From Topomyia yanbarensis (lineage: Eukaryota > Arthropoda > Insecta > Diptera > Culicidae), in contig NC_080672.1 of assembly GCF_030247195.1 (NCBI RefSeq), forward strand, positions 94,002,113 through 94,066,112: DNA of 64,000 nt, written 5' to 3'. The notes beneath the pieces were generated by a model. That model did not search any database, was not told the origin of the DNA, and was given only the letters and a program-made list of their open reading frames with translations. The translations under genes were made by a program, and so were the position numbers. Each line of letters opens with the position of its first letter. Positions within the stretch are counted from its first letter, which is position 1. Of this stretch, positions 9,852 to 19,640 are shown piece by piece.

Positions 9852-11999
9852 ATATTCGTTTACTGTATCTTCTTCACGCTTTAAGCACAGTGCTTATTCC
9901 AGTCAAAGCGTCAAAGGGGTTCAAACCCACCGTGTTGGTCGCACAATCGGACACCTTCATGCTGGCTGGCAGCAGAGATTTAGGGCAAATCAAACTCCAA
10001 GAAACACTGGAAATTTACGAGAACCAAAAGATTCCTGTGGCCCCAAAGCTGATCGTGATTGGGATTTCATTGGAAACTGCTTCGGGACAGTGTTTCGTAG
10101 TTTATAAAACACTTCATTATGAGCTGTCTACTATTATGCGTGGAGTCGATGTGCAACTCAAACTGCAAATGGTGCTAGGGTTACCAGTTTCTCGGTTCTC
10201 TAAATTGGTTTGGATTTTTATAGAGAAATTTGTATACGAAGCAGAGCCATCGCAGGGCAGTTATATGGCTGTAAATAAGTTAATCGCATATTTGAAAATG
10301 TCACTCAATAGAATAATTTCTTGTAACGTTTTTGGATGCGGTAGCAATTATATTTCAACAGATAGTTTTTTACACCACATAGAAAATGTTCATAAACTTC
10401 CTGAGAACAATCGCTTTGAGTGTCCTTTTGATAACTGCATTCAAGTTTTTACCAACATATCTCGTTTTAAGAAACACGTTAGGAACCACAAATGTATTAT
10501 ACAACCTAACGAAGCAAACAAAAAGCAGGAAACAGAACTAGAGACTGTCGTACCTCCCAAAATAATTAGACTGAATACAGCTACTACTGCCGCCGAAAAT
10601 GATGTACATAACGATAATTTGAGATTCATTGAACAATCAGCAATACGGTTTACATTGGACATGCACCGAAAGAATAACTTTACCAGACAAGACGTAAGAG
10701 ATGTTCAAAAGGCTACCAAAGAGTTTTTTACACGGTCTGTGGAGAGGATTCAAGACCTGAATATTGATACTCTAGGCATTGAAGCAAAGTATGAGTTGAA
10801 TAAGTATTTAACAAAATTCAAGACCGCTTTCAATTTTATTGATACGGATTACAAGTTTTTTGCTCATTTAAAAACATTGAACATTTTTGAAAAACCTGCA
10901 ATATTCGTTTTCGAACAAAACAAGATTCACCCCTCAACTAATGAGAGCAGCAGAGCATCGTGTTTGGTGCTAAATCCAATCTGTTTTCAAGTGAAGTCAT
11001 TTTTCGAAACAGGTGATATTCTCGAAAAGACACTTGAATATACAGATGGTTTAGAAAAATCTAATAAAATAGCACATTTCGTGAATGGATCCGTATGGAA
11101 GCGTGTTAAATCAAACTATGTTCAAGACGATAACAATTTTATCGTACCAGTTTGGCTTTATGCTGACGAGTTCGAAGTTAACGACGCGCAAAGCTCACAC
11201 AATAAGATAGATTCCGTATGCGGAATCTATTACAACTTTCCGACTCTTCCTGATATGTTTAGATCAAAACTTTGTAACATACTGGTTGCAGGTTTTACCA
11301 GAAAAATTTCTATAAATCTAGCAGGTGTCAATAAACTTGTGGAAAAGTTACTTGATCCGTTCAAGAATCTCGAGAATGAAGGACTGATTTTCAAACTAAA
11401 TTCTAAATTTGTCAAAGTGCGATTCATTTTATGCTTAATTCAGGGAGATAACCTTGGAGTTCACACACTTTTACAATTGTCGGGTGGATTCAACGCTAAT
11501 TATTATTGTCGTTTTTGCCACAGACATAGACTGAACTTACAGAAAGATAATGTAGAGTGTGATGAATGTTTGCGGAACCCTGTGAATTATGAGGAGGATG
11601 TCGCCATTGGGAAACATTCGGAGACCGGAATTGTTGGAGATTCGGCGTTCAATCAGCTAGTATCTTTCCATGTAATCGATAACCCTAGTGTTGATGGGAT
11701 GCACGATTTATTTAGTAACGGGATGTGCAAATACGGTTTATTTTCAGCTCTTCATTATTTTATATATGAAAAACAATTTCTAAGTAAAACAACTTTAAAC
11801 ACAAGGATTAGCTTTATAGCAAAGACGTCTGCAGATGTAGGTTTACGTCGAATGCCCGATTTTGAAGAGGTATATAACAGAAAAAAGCAGGGAAAAACGA
11901 TTAGCGGAAGAATGACCGCATCAGAAATGAAAGCATTCTGCAGAAATTTCACTTTCATTGTTGGTCCATATGTTCCACGAGACGATCCAGTGTGGACAT
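9852..11999 (+). pseudogene. Zinc-finger transposase-like gene, exon 6, 5' part (interrupted by BEL)
   Basis: Seen: opens after the acceptor at 9851 in phase with exon 5 and runs without stop to 11999, where the BEL LTR begins. The N-terminal part (DIRLLYLLHALSTVLIPVKA) continues the upstream exons. An internal Met at 10298 precedes two C2H2 fingers (CNVFGC...HIENVH and CPFDNC...HVRNH, about 10310-10490). A large central domain follows, with VWLYADEFEVND, CGIYYNFPTLP, CLIQGDNLGVHTLLQLSGG, a CRFC...CDEC zinc site, and VDGMHDLFSNGMCKYG. Known: this block order is typical of large uncharacterised transposase-type proteins in insects and cnidarians. I infer a CMC-type (Tnp2/Plavaka-like) transposase. 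Codon 11999 is split by the insertion, and the frame resumes at 50838. Confidence 0.75.
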
Positions 12000-12501
12000 T
12001 GTTCACGCACTTCGCTACTCTTCTCACTTTTGGATCTTTTCGAAACACTTTTCTCCTATTTTCACCTGCTGGATCAGGACTTTCTTCTGCATCCACTGCA
12101 CCTTCCGCTGGAGATCGCGCGCGAGTATAACGGGTTTGTAGGGAACTTGGGATATCGCGAAATAAAAACGAACTTCGATTGATTTTTCTGCGACCGACAC
12201 CACTGATTGCTTTTAATTATCTGTTTATTGTTCTATGTTGTTTGTTTACATTCGTCGTCTGTTTTATGGTACAGCTGATTGACAGCGGTTTTGTGATGCA
12301 GAATCCATTCCTGCCTTATGCTCGCACAACGGGTTTGAAGTATGAATCTTATGGTAAGTATCTTTACATTGCATTTGTTTCTAGGGTTAGTTTAGTTCAC
12401 TTATTCTTAAATCTAGGTAAGTATTTACAAGTATATACAAAACATAAAATTTCATTTTCATTTCAGGTTCGTATTGGAGAATTAGAGGTGAGTATTGAAC
12501 A
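12000..12501 (-). repeat. BEL 3' LTR (left copy), 502 bp
   Basis: Complete, TGTTCACG...TTGAACA. As the element is in minus orientation this is its 3' LTR. It is identical to the split right copy except for two substitutions. It contains an intact copy of the foldback target site GTTTTGTGA at 12288-12296, showing what the right LTR looked like before insertion. Confidence 0.95.
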
Positions 12502-12851
12502 TTCCGGCCGCCAATGAAATTTTAAGGAATTCAACGGGCATTAGCGGCGGAAGTTCGAGCTTCTTGCGATGACTGACGTTCAACGGGATATGAAGATCTG
12601 GATTCGTCTTGTCGGTACAGGCCTTCTTACAGCTTCCAGGATGATTTTTCGAGGTGCGTCGGGTCCGACTGCAAGATACTGTCCGGGAGTGGTGTGCTGT
12701 AAAGGAGGAACATCTGTACGCGAACTGTTGGTTTGACAAATTAGGATGGGGTACTTAACTTGAGTCAAGTCCCAGCCGGGGGTTCTAGGAACCCACACGG
12801 CGAGGCTTGGTTCTTTACAGGTGAACCACGAACCGCTCGATACCCCCGAGC
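12502..12851 (-). other. BEL 3' untranslated segment
   Basis: Between the minisatellite and the 3' LTR. On the minus strand the sequence next to the LTR reads GGCGGCCGGAA, a purine-leaning stretch that may be the polypurine tract. No env-like frame seen. Confidence 0.6.
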
Positions 12852-13015
12852 TTGGGCCAGGATCTCGTCTGGCGACTCATTTCCCCGAGTAGGGGCCGGG
12901 AGCTCGTCCGGCGGCTCTGTACCCTGAGCAAGGGCCGGGATCTCGTCCGGCGGCTCTGTTCCCTGAGCAAGGGCCGGGATCTCGTCCGGCGGCTCGGTTC
13001 CCTGAGCAAGGGCCT
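12852..13015 (-). repeat. 39-bp minisatellite across the Gag-Pol stop
   Basis: Seen: about four copies of a 39-bp unit (core GGGCCGGGATCTCGTCCGGC). On the minus strand it encodes a 13-residue repeat of the type GPCSGNRAAGRDP. About 3.5 copies are translated before the stop at 12877. Because 39 is a multiple of three, copy-number change keeps the frame. Confidence 0.85.
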
Positions 13016-16000
13016 TCATTTGGCGTTGTTGACGTAGGGCTGCTAATTGGTGCGGGACTCTGTGCTACGATGGGTGGCGCTACTTCAACTGGAAGTAAGC
13101 AGAGCTTCGGGATGGCGCGTTGAACGATGCCGAAGGTCGACTTCACGGTGGCGACACGAACAAGGCCGTCAGGGCCGGGATGAACGCTGAGCACGCGTCC
13201 CAGGGGCCATTTCAACGGCGGTGCTCTCTCATCTTTGAGAGCGACGATGGAACCAACGGCTAGATTGTCCATGGCTTCTGTCCAGCGGTAGCGACTTTGC
13301 AGGGTGGCGAGATACTCCTTGTGCCAACGACTCCAGAAGTGCTGAGTTAGCTGTTGTACTCGTTCCCATCGAGACAACCTGGATTCAGGAACTTCACGGC
13401 AATCTGGATCAGGTACCGCATTCAACGGACGACCAATCAGGAAATGTCCTGGAGTCAGAGCCAGCTCATCGGATGGATTGTCCGGCAACGGCGTGATTGG
13501 GCGAGAGTTTAGCATTGACTCGACCTGAATCAATGCGGTTTGCAGCTCGGATTCGGTTAGGTGAGCATTTCCGAGGATTTTGCGAAGCAGGGTCTTCACG
13601 GATTTCACGCAGGCTTCCCAGATTCCACCGAATGTGGGAGAGCGAGGTGGGATGAAGTGGAACTGTATTCCGTTGTCTGCGCATTCGTTTGCTACGGCAT
13701 CTTGGTGAACTTGAGTTCGGAAAAGCTTCCGCAGTTCTTCCAGTTCTCGATGTGCTCCAACAAAGTTCGTGGCGTTATCGCAGTAGATATGCGCAGGCTT
13801 TCCTCTACGGCCGACGAATCTTCGCAGGCTCGCAATGAATGTGCCAGTGGTCAGATCCGACACAAGGTCCAAGTGCACGGCTTTGGTAGCCATACATACG
13901 TATACGGTGATGTAGGCTTTGAAGAATGGCGATCTCTTATTTCGGAGTGACGTTCTCACGTACATTGGCCCAGCCAAGTCAACGCCAACATTCTGAAACG
14001 GGTACGCCTGGTTGACCCGAACAGATGGCAGATCCCCCATCAGCTGCTGCAACGGCTTGGGTTTGGCACGTGCGCATACCATGCAGCCGTGAACAATGTT
14101 GCGAACCAAGTTCCGTCCGCCGAGGGGCCAAAATCTTTGGCGCAACGAGGATAGTAGTAAGCTGGGACCGGCATGGAGCGTCTTATGGTGTTCTCTCGTG
14201 GCGATCATGTCGGTGAGACGATGTTTGGGGAGGACGATCGGGTGTCTTCCGTCGACAGGTATTGCAGCATTGTGAAGCCGGCCGCCGACACGAATAATGC
14301 CGTCTACGAGTGTCGGGTGCAGATACCGTAGCTTGGATTTACGGTTTACTTTTCCGACGGTTTCAAGTTGGCGTATCTCGTTGGCAAAGTACTGCTGTTG
14401 TATGCGACGGACCAGATTGAGCAGAGTGCGATCAATGTCAAGAGCCGTCAACGGGCCGACAAGAATTGGTTGGTGATTCTTCCGGTGAAGGCAGTTAGCG
14501 GCGAAACGCCGAAGAAGTGTGCCGATCCGAAGTAGCTGACGAAGATTGGAATAGCGATCGACGATATCTGACGGTTCTACGCTCACGACCGGAAGGGCAA
14601 TAGTCTGTCGGACCTCCGGTTGGTCTAAGTTTGAGGTCGCTACGACGACGTACTTCGCTGGCCAAGGAGCGAATATTGGTTTTAGCCACTGCGGTCCGTT
14701 CCACCACAGTGCACTAGCGAGGAGTTCATCGAGGTCCATTCCTCGAGAAACGAGATCGGCGGGATTGTCTTCGGATGGGACGTGATTCCAAACGGCGTGA
14801 GACGTCAGCTCTTGGATTTCAGCCACTCGGTTGGCTACGAACGTCTTCCATGTCGATGGAGTTGCGGATATCCAGTTCAAGACGATGGAAGAATCGGTCC
14901 ATAGATATGTGGTGGCGGTTATGTCGATGCTGTCCTGAACTTGTTTAAGAAGTCTGGACAGGAGTTGAGCTGCGCATAGCACGAGGCGTGGAATGGTTTG
15001 AGTCCCCATCGGAGCGACCTTGGACTTAGAAATCACCAGGCGAACTGTACAAGGGCCCTCGGCAGGTATTGACCGGAGATAGATGCATGCGCCATATGCA
15101 GACTCTGAAGCGTCGCTGAACCCGTGAATCTCCAAGCGGTCGTAACCCGGACGTAACACATGGCGAGAAACTCGAAGGTGGGCAAGTGCTGAAAACTTCT
15201 GGTGAAATTCGTGCCATTCGTGAGCGAATCCGTTAGCCACGGGTGTGTCCCAGTCGAGATGGAGCTTCCAAAGACTCTGCAGCATGATTTTCGCCTTTGC
15301 AATGGTCGGTCCAATCAAACCTAAGGGGTCGAAAAGACTGCTGATCTGAGAGAGGATCGTTCGTTTGTTCAGAACCGTGCATTCCTTCCAATTCGGCGTC
15401 TTGAACGAAAGAAAATCGGTCGACGGTTCCCAGCGGAGGCCAAGTGCAGTCACGGAGGACTCGTGGTCCAAATCGAGTAGTGTTTTCGTCTCTCGGAGCT
15501 CCAACGGAATGGTATCAAGAATAGCTTGACAATTCGAAGACCATTGTCGGAGAGGAAGTCCTGCGCATGCGAGCATTGCAATGAGCTGGTTGCAGGTAAC
15601 GGCGAGAGATTCAGCATCGTCAGAACCGGACAGCAAATTGTCGACGTAGAAGTCGTGGCGGACAGCGGGTTCCGCCAGCGGAAAATGTTGCCCTTCATCA
15701 TCGGCGAGCTTCTGCAGCACCCTAGTTGCCAAAAATGGAGCACTGCTTGTGCCGTATGTGACGGTGCGGAGCTGGTAGCTCTTCAGTGGAGCCTCGGGAT
15801 CGTCGCGCCAGAGAATTCGCTGCAGCGGTTGGTCGGTGGGATGGACCAAAATCTGCCGGTACATTTTTTCAATGTCCGCAGATAACACGAACTGGTGGAT
15901 TCGAAAACGGAGGACAATCGTCACGAGAGTGTCCTGGATTGTGGGACCAGGAAGCAGGACATCGTTCAGCGAGATACCGGACTTCGAGCGGCATGATGCG

Positions 16001-18528
16001 TCGAATACGGTACGAAGCTTTGTAGTGGTGCTGTCGAGTTTCATCACAGCGTGGTGTGGAAGGTAGTATTGCGGTTGCGCGTCGATTTCATCGGGGCCAA
16101 TCTCCCGCATATGTCCCAATCTCACGTACTCGTGGATGAACTGCTGATACATCGCCTTCTTATCGGGACTCGCACCGAGTGATCGTTCCAGAGAGAAGAA
16201 GCGGCGGGTGGCGTTGTATTTGTTGTCCTTTAACTGCCAAAGCAGCTCGTCACGCTTGGGCAGCTTGACGACGTAGCGGCCTTCGGAGTTGCGGGTGGTG
16301 TTCTTCAAGAAATGTTCCTCACAGTATCGTTCCGACGGAGACCATCCCTTTGCATCGTGGACTTCTTCGAGCTGCCAGAATCGGTTGACCAATTCATCGA
16401 TTGTGCAGGGATTACTGAACTGGCACTTGCGTGGATCGCTGTGATCGTGGTTTTCCAATAAACACTCTCCGGAGACGACCCAACCGAACTCTGTGTTCTG
16501 CAGAAGCGGTAACTCTTCCCCGAGTGATATCCTGCCGTATCGAAGAATTTGGAAGAAATGGGCGGCACCCAGAATCATGTCGATGTCGCCAGTAACAGCG
16601 AATGTTGGATCTGCAAGCTCCACGTGCTTTGGAATCGGCCAGTGGCGGGCTTCTACCGTCGACTGGGGCAGCTTGACGGTAATGGAAGGCAGAACGAGCA
16701 TGGAGCATTGTACGGAGAAGGGAGTGACTCGAGAGGAGATGGTTATCGTGGCCTGGTATTCAACCAGCGTTGTAGTGTTTCCGATTCCGCTTATCGGGAT
16801 AGCATGCGGCAATCGGATGCGAGGAAGCTGCAGTCGTTCGCAAAGAGCCCCAGAAACAAAGTTGCGTTGGGAAGCACAGTCCAGCAAGCAACGAGCAGTG
16901 ACGATGCGACCTCTACCGTTACGGATATTCACTAGCGCAGTCGGAAGGAAAACGGTTCCAGGAATCACTTCACCAGTATGTGATACGAGGGCAGTCTGAG
17001 AACTCATGGAAGGCGCATGAATGTGGGATAAGTTTGCGATTGAGGTAGAGGTAGACGGTTGCTGGATGGGAGCTTGCGAAACAGACTGGGGTGACAGTGA
17101 GTTTGGAGCATGCAGCGCAGATGCTGCGGTGAGAGTCGGCTGGAGGGCAACACAGCAAGTTGATCCGGTGGCTTGACCAGAAGCGGGATTGTCGTCAGAG
17201 GGCTCAGTATGAAGAAGCGTGTGGTGCTTCTTGGTACATGTACGGCATCTTGACCCAGAACAGTTCCGGGCATAATGGGAACTCGATCTCAAACAGTTAA
17301 TGCAAAGGTTTTTCTGTCTTACCAGATCGATCCGTTGGCGAAGGTTGAGTTTCCGAAATTCCGGACAGCTGTACAGGTAGTGACTCTCACCGCACTTGTC
17401 GCACGGCTTCGGCTTGCTGGCGCTGGAAGAGGGTGTACTGGATACTGCAGTTTGCTGTGTAGCTGCGACTGGAAAGGCTGCTAGCTTGGATGTCGGATTT
17501 GGCTTGCTGCGAGGAGGAGCGGTGTTCGAAGTGGCTGAAGAAACTGCTTGCAAAACTCGAGCGTAGTTCTGGAGGAAGTTTACCATCGTCACGTATGATG
17601 GCATTGAAGTTGACGCACCAGTGCTTGTGTCCTCTGATGTGCCGGCGGTTCCTCCCAGAACCGAAGCGATGTTGTCAGCATCGAGTTTGCTACAGTGGTT
17701 CTCCCATTCCCGGAGCGTACAAGGATCGAGGCGTATAGATAGCTGGTAAACCAGGATAGAGCTCCATCGGTCTGCTGGTTCACCCAAGCTCTTCAGAACG
17801 GAGATCTGCTGCTCGAAGCGATCGATCAGCGCAAGCAGATCTTCAGCTGATTCCTTGCGCATCGCTGGAGTGTCGAAAAGCGTCCGAATGTGACACTTGA
17901 TTAACTGCCGGTTGTTCTCAAAACGCAGCCGCAACGTTCGCCAAGCGTCCTTGTAGCCCTGCTCGCTTATTTTGATAGGGTCGAGAATGCGCGCTGCCTC
18001 TCCTTGAACGAGGCCCTTCAGATAGTGCATCTTCTCGACCGCACTGATGTCGCTCCGGGAACCTACTGCGGATTCAAATGAATCGCGAAAAACACACCAG
18101 TCTTCCAACTTACCGCTAAACTTGGGTAGGTTAAGCTCCGGAAGCCTGATGTTCATTGGTCTCGATGGTGCGGGGTTGGCAGAAGGGGGAGAACGTGTTT
18201 TCTTCGCCAGTTTGGCCAAGTAGAAGGACCGAAGAGCATAATAGCGACCGTCGAACAACTGCCGTTCCTTTTTCAGGTCGATTGGCTCCTTATCGGTGGA
18301 AAACATCTCCAATTTCACCACCGTCCGGTGAAACTCGTCGTAAAATTTCTCCAACTTTTCCGCCCACGCTTCTACTTGGCCCGCAAACTTACTGTCCTTG
18401 TCGAACTCCTTCGCATAATATTCCAACAAAGCCATTGAATCGACAATATTCTGCTTCGTCAGCTCCAACTCACTGAATTTCCTCTCGTCGGCCATTTTCT
18501 TCTTCGGTAGCGCCGTATTCCCGTTCAC
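12877..18528 (-). CDS. BEL/Pao Gag-Pol polyprotein
   Basis: Seen: one uninterrupted frame of 1883 codons; Met at 18528, with an alternative Met 11 codons in. In order: a Gag/DUF1759-type region (LNLPKFSGKLEDWCVFRDSF, about residues 130-150); Cys-His knuckles (CDKCGESHYLYSC, CINCLRSSSHYARNC, about 375-430); an aspartic protease with LLDCASQ; reverse transcriptase with the box YVDN instead of the usual YVDD; RNase H (GFSDASESAYGACIYL, NPADLVSRGMD); and integrase with an HHCC finger (HHKTLHAG...CMVC) and D, D, E in VDLAGP, CDNATNF and GIWEACVKS. The C-terminus is a 13-residue repeat. Length and order are normal for BEL. The Asn in YVDN may abolish polymerisation. The 5' LTR that would drive it is split by 31 kb of foldback DNA. 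Confidence 0.95.
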   Translation of the reverse strand: MNGNTALPKKKMADERKFSELELTKQNIVDSMALLEYYAKEFDKDSKFAGQVEAWAEKLEKFYDEFHRTVVKLEMFSTDKEPIDLKKERQLFDGRYYALRSFYLAKLAKKTRSPPSANPAPSRPMNIRLPELNLPKFSGKLEDWCVFRDSFESAVGSRSDISAVEKMHYLKGLVQGEAARILDPIKISEQGYKDAWRTLRLRFENNRQLIKCHIRTLFDTPAMRKESAEDLLALIDRFEQQISVLKSLGEPADRWSSILVYQLSIRLDPCTLREWENHCSKLDADNIASVLGGTAGTSEDTSTGASTSMPSYVTMVNFLQNYARVLQAVSSATSNTAPPRSKPNPTSKLAAFPVAATQQTAVSSTPSSSASKPKPCDKCGESHYLYSCPEFRKLNLRQRIDLVRQKNLCINCLRSSSHYARNCSGSRCRTCTKKHHTLLHTEPSDDNPASGQATGSTCCVALQPTLTAASALHAPNSLSPQSVSQAPIQQPSTSTSIANLSHIHAPSMSSQTALVSHTGEVIPGTVFLPTALVNIRNGRGRIVTARCLLDCASQRNFVSGALCERLQLPRIRLPHAIPISGIGNTTTLVEYQATITISSRVTPFSVQCSMLVLPSITVKLPQSTVEARHWPIPKHVELADPTFAVTGDIDMILGAAHFFQILRYGRISLGEELPLLQNTEFGWVVSGECLLENHDHSDPRKCQFSNPCTIDELVNRFWQLEEVHDAKGWSPSERYCEEHFLKNTTRNSEGRYVVKLPKRDELLWQLKDNKYNATRRFFSLERSLGASPDKKAMYQQFIHEYVRLGHMREIGPDEIDAQPQYYLPHHAVMKLDSTTTKLRTVFDASCRSKSGISLNDVLLPGPTIQDTLVTIVLRFRIHQFVLSADIEKMYRQILVHPTDQPLQRILWRDDPEAPLKSYQLRTVTYGTSSAPFLATRVLQKLADDEGQHFPLAEPAVRHDFYVDNLLSGSDDAESLAVTCNQLIAMLACAGLPLRQWSSNCQAILDTIPLELRETKTLLDLDHESSVTALGLRWEPSTDFLSFKTPNWKECTVLNKRTILSQISSLFDPLGLIGPTIAKAKIMLQSLWKLHLDWDTPVANGFAHEWHEFHQKFSALAHLRVSRHVLRPGYDRLEIHGFSDASESAYGACIYLRSIPAEGPCTVRLVISKSKVAPMGTQTIPRLVLCAAQLLSRLLKQVQDSIDITATTYLWTDSSIVLNWISATPSTWKTFVANRVAEIQELTSHAVWNHVPSEDNPADLVSRGMDLDELLASALWWNGPQWLKPIFAPWPAKYVVVATSNLDQPEVRQTIALPVVSVEPSDIVDRYSNLRQLLRIGTLLRRFAANCLHRKNHQPILVGPLTALDIDRTLLNLVRRIQQQYFANEIRQLETVGKVNRKSKLRYLHPTLVDGIIRVGGRLHNAAIPVDGRHPIVLPKHRLTDMIATREHHKTLHAGPSLLLSSLRQRFWPLGGRNLVRNIVHGCMVCARAKPKPLQQLMGDLPSVRVNQAYPFQNVGVDLAGPMYVRTSLRNKRSPFFKAYITVYVCMATKAVHLDLVSDLTTGTFIASLRRFVGRRGKPAHIYCDNATNFVGAHRELEELRKLFRTQVHQDAVANECADNGIQFHFIPPRSPTFGGIWEACVKSVKTLLRKILGNAHLTESELQTALIQVESMLNSRPITPLPDNPSDELALTPGHFLIGRPLNAVPDPDCREVPESRLSRWERVQQLTQHFWSRWHKEYLATLQSRYRWTEAMDNLAVGSIVALKDERAPPLKWPLGRVLSVHPGPDGLVRVATVKSTFGIVQRAIPKLCLLPVEVAPPIVAQSPAPISSPTSTTPNEGPCSGNRAAGRDPGPCSGNRAAGRDPGPCSGYRAAGRAPGPYSGK

Positions 18529-19027
18529 TCACGCACTTTTCAACCTCCAAGAATCCAAAATGCACCCGAACAGTCAATTTGCAAAATAAAAATTTCACCG
18601 CGAAACTTAAAAACTTTTTTGAAAATATTCCTTCAGAAATCTTTATGTTCCAGCACGGCGCGCTCCGTTCAGGCAGTAGGTAAACAATGCACACTACCTA
18701 CGCTATCGTCAGCTGGCTGTGTCTCGCACGCACTACTCGTTGTAACGATGTAAATATTCTGCGATGGTGGATTCTTGGAGGGAACACTATGCGGTTTTGT
18801 TTGCACTACCGCGTAAAATGGCTAGTTTGCCGCTTGGGGACGCTACCGAAAATCACCTTTCGCGCACTTTTTCTGGCTTTACCCGTCTTCAGCGGGGCCG
18901 TTCTTTGCGATTTTTTCGCCTATTCTGGGCAATTTACAATCACCTTTTGCCTCTTCTGGGCACCTTTAGTTCACTTTTTGCCTATTCTGGGCAGTTTCCT
19001 GTTCACTCGCGGGCACTTTTCTTCAAG
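18529..19027 (-). other. BEL leader with 31-bp tandem repeats
   Basis: Seen: untranslated leader between primer site and Gag-Pol start. GCCTATTCTGGGC (or GCCTCTTCTGGGC) recurs at 18918, 18949 and 18980, a 31-bp period in three copies. Plus-strand open frames here (18687-19193, 18764-19234) are antisense to the leader and LTR and are not genes. Confidence 0.75.
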
Positions 19028-19045
19028 ATCCGGCTCGAAGGACCA
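19028..19045 (-). promoter_or_regulatory. Primer binding site, tRNA-Tyr type
   Basis: On the plus strand ATCCGGCTCGAAGGACCA equals an expected tRNA 3' end with CCA. It matches the acceptor and T arm of insect tRNA-Tyr (recalled, one or two differences possible). It lies six bases from the 5' LTR, as expected. Confidence 0.75.
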
Positions 19046-19051
19046 AATTTA

Positions 19052-19348
19052 TGTTCACGCACTTCGCTACTCTTCTCACTTTTGGATCTTTTCGAAACAC
19101 TTTTCTCCTATTTTCACCTGCTGGATCAGGACTTTCTTCTGCATCCACTGCACCTTCCGCTGGAGATCGTGCGCGAGTATAACGGGTTTGTAGGGAACTT
19201 GGGATATCGCGAAATAAAAACGAACTTCGATTGATTTTTCTGCGACCGACACCACTGATTGCTTTTAATTATCTGTTTATTGTTCTATGTTGTTTGTTTA
19301 CATTCGTCGTCTGTTTTATGGTACAGCTGATTGACAGCGGTTTTGTGA
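19052..19348 (-). repeat. BEL 5' LTR, first part (split right copy)
   Basis: Matches 12000-12296 base for base except one substitution (T for C at the position equal to 12116). It ends in GTTTTGTGA (19340-19348), the left target duplication of the foldback element. Confidence 0.95.
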
Positions 19349-19640
19349 AGATCGGTTTTGTTATCCACCAAGTTTCATCCTCCAAGCAAAATTGTTCTAA
19401 ATTTTTAGTACGATTAGTTATCCACCAAGGCCCATCCACCAAGGGACATCACTTCTACCCAACTATAGGCGTTGTATCTATTTCTGACATTGCGTAGCTC
19501 GGAACAAACCGTTTTTTGTATAAAAATGCTGATATGGAGAAGTCGTTTCGATTTAAATTTGAAATGTGACTCCAGTATTATGAATTATGACTAAAACAGA
19601 ATTGGTGTGATTTTACCTCGATTTGATTCGACCCAACCAT
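19349..19640 (+). repeat. Foldback left terminal segment with paired 10-bp motifs
   Basis: Seen: unique-sequence end of the left arm. ATCCACCAAG or ATCCTCCAAG occurs at 19363, 19377, 19420 and 19434, as two pairs each spaced 14 bp. The mirror copies lie in 50334-50618. Candidate transposase-binding sites. Confidence 0.85.

Noticed and set aside
11958..12130. Last residues of the long frame that begins at 9803
   Set aside because: From 12000 the frame is LTR sequence. Also, the true exon starts at the acceptor ending 9851, not at the Met at 9803.
18687..19497. Plus-strand frames of 156-168 codons beside BEL
   Set aside because: Antisense to the BEL leader and 5' LTR; the same residues reappear from the other LTR at 11958-12517.
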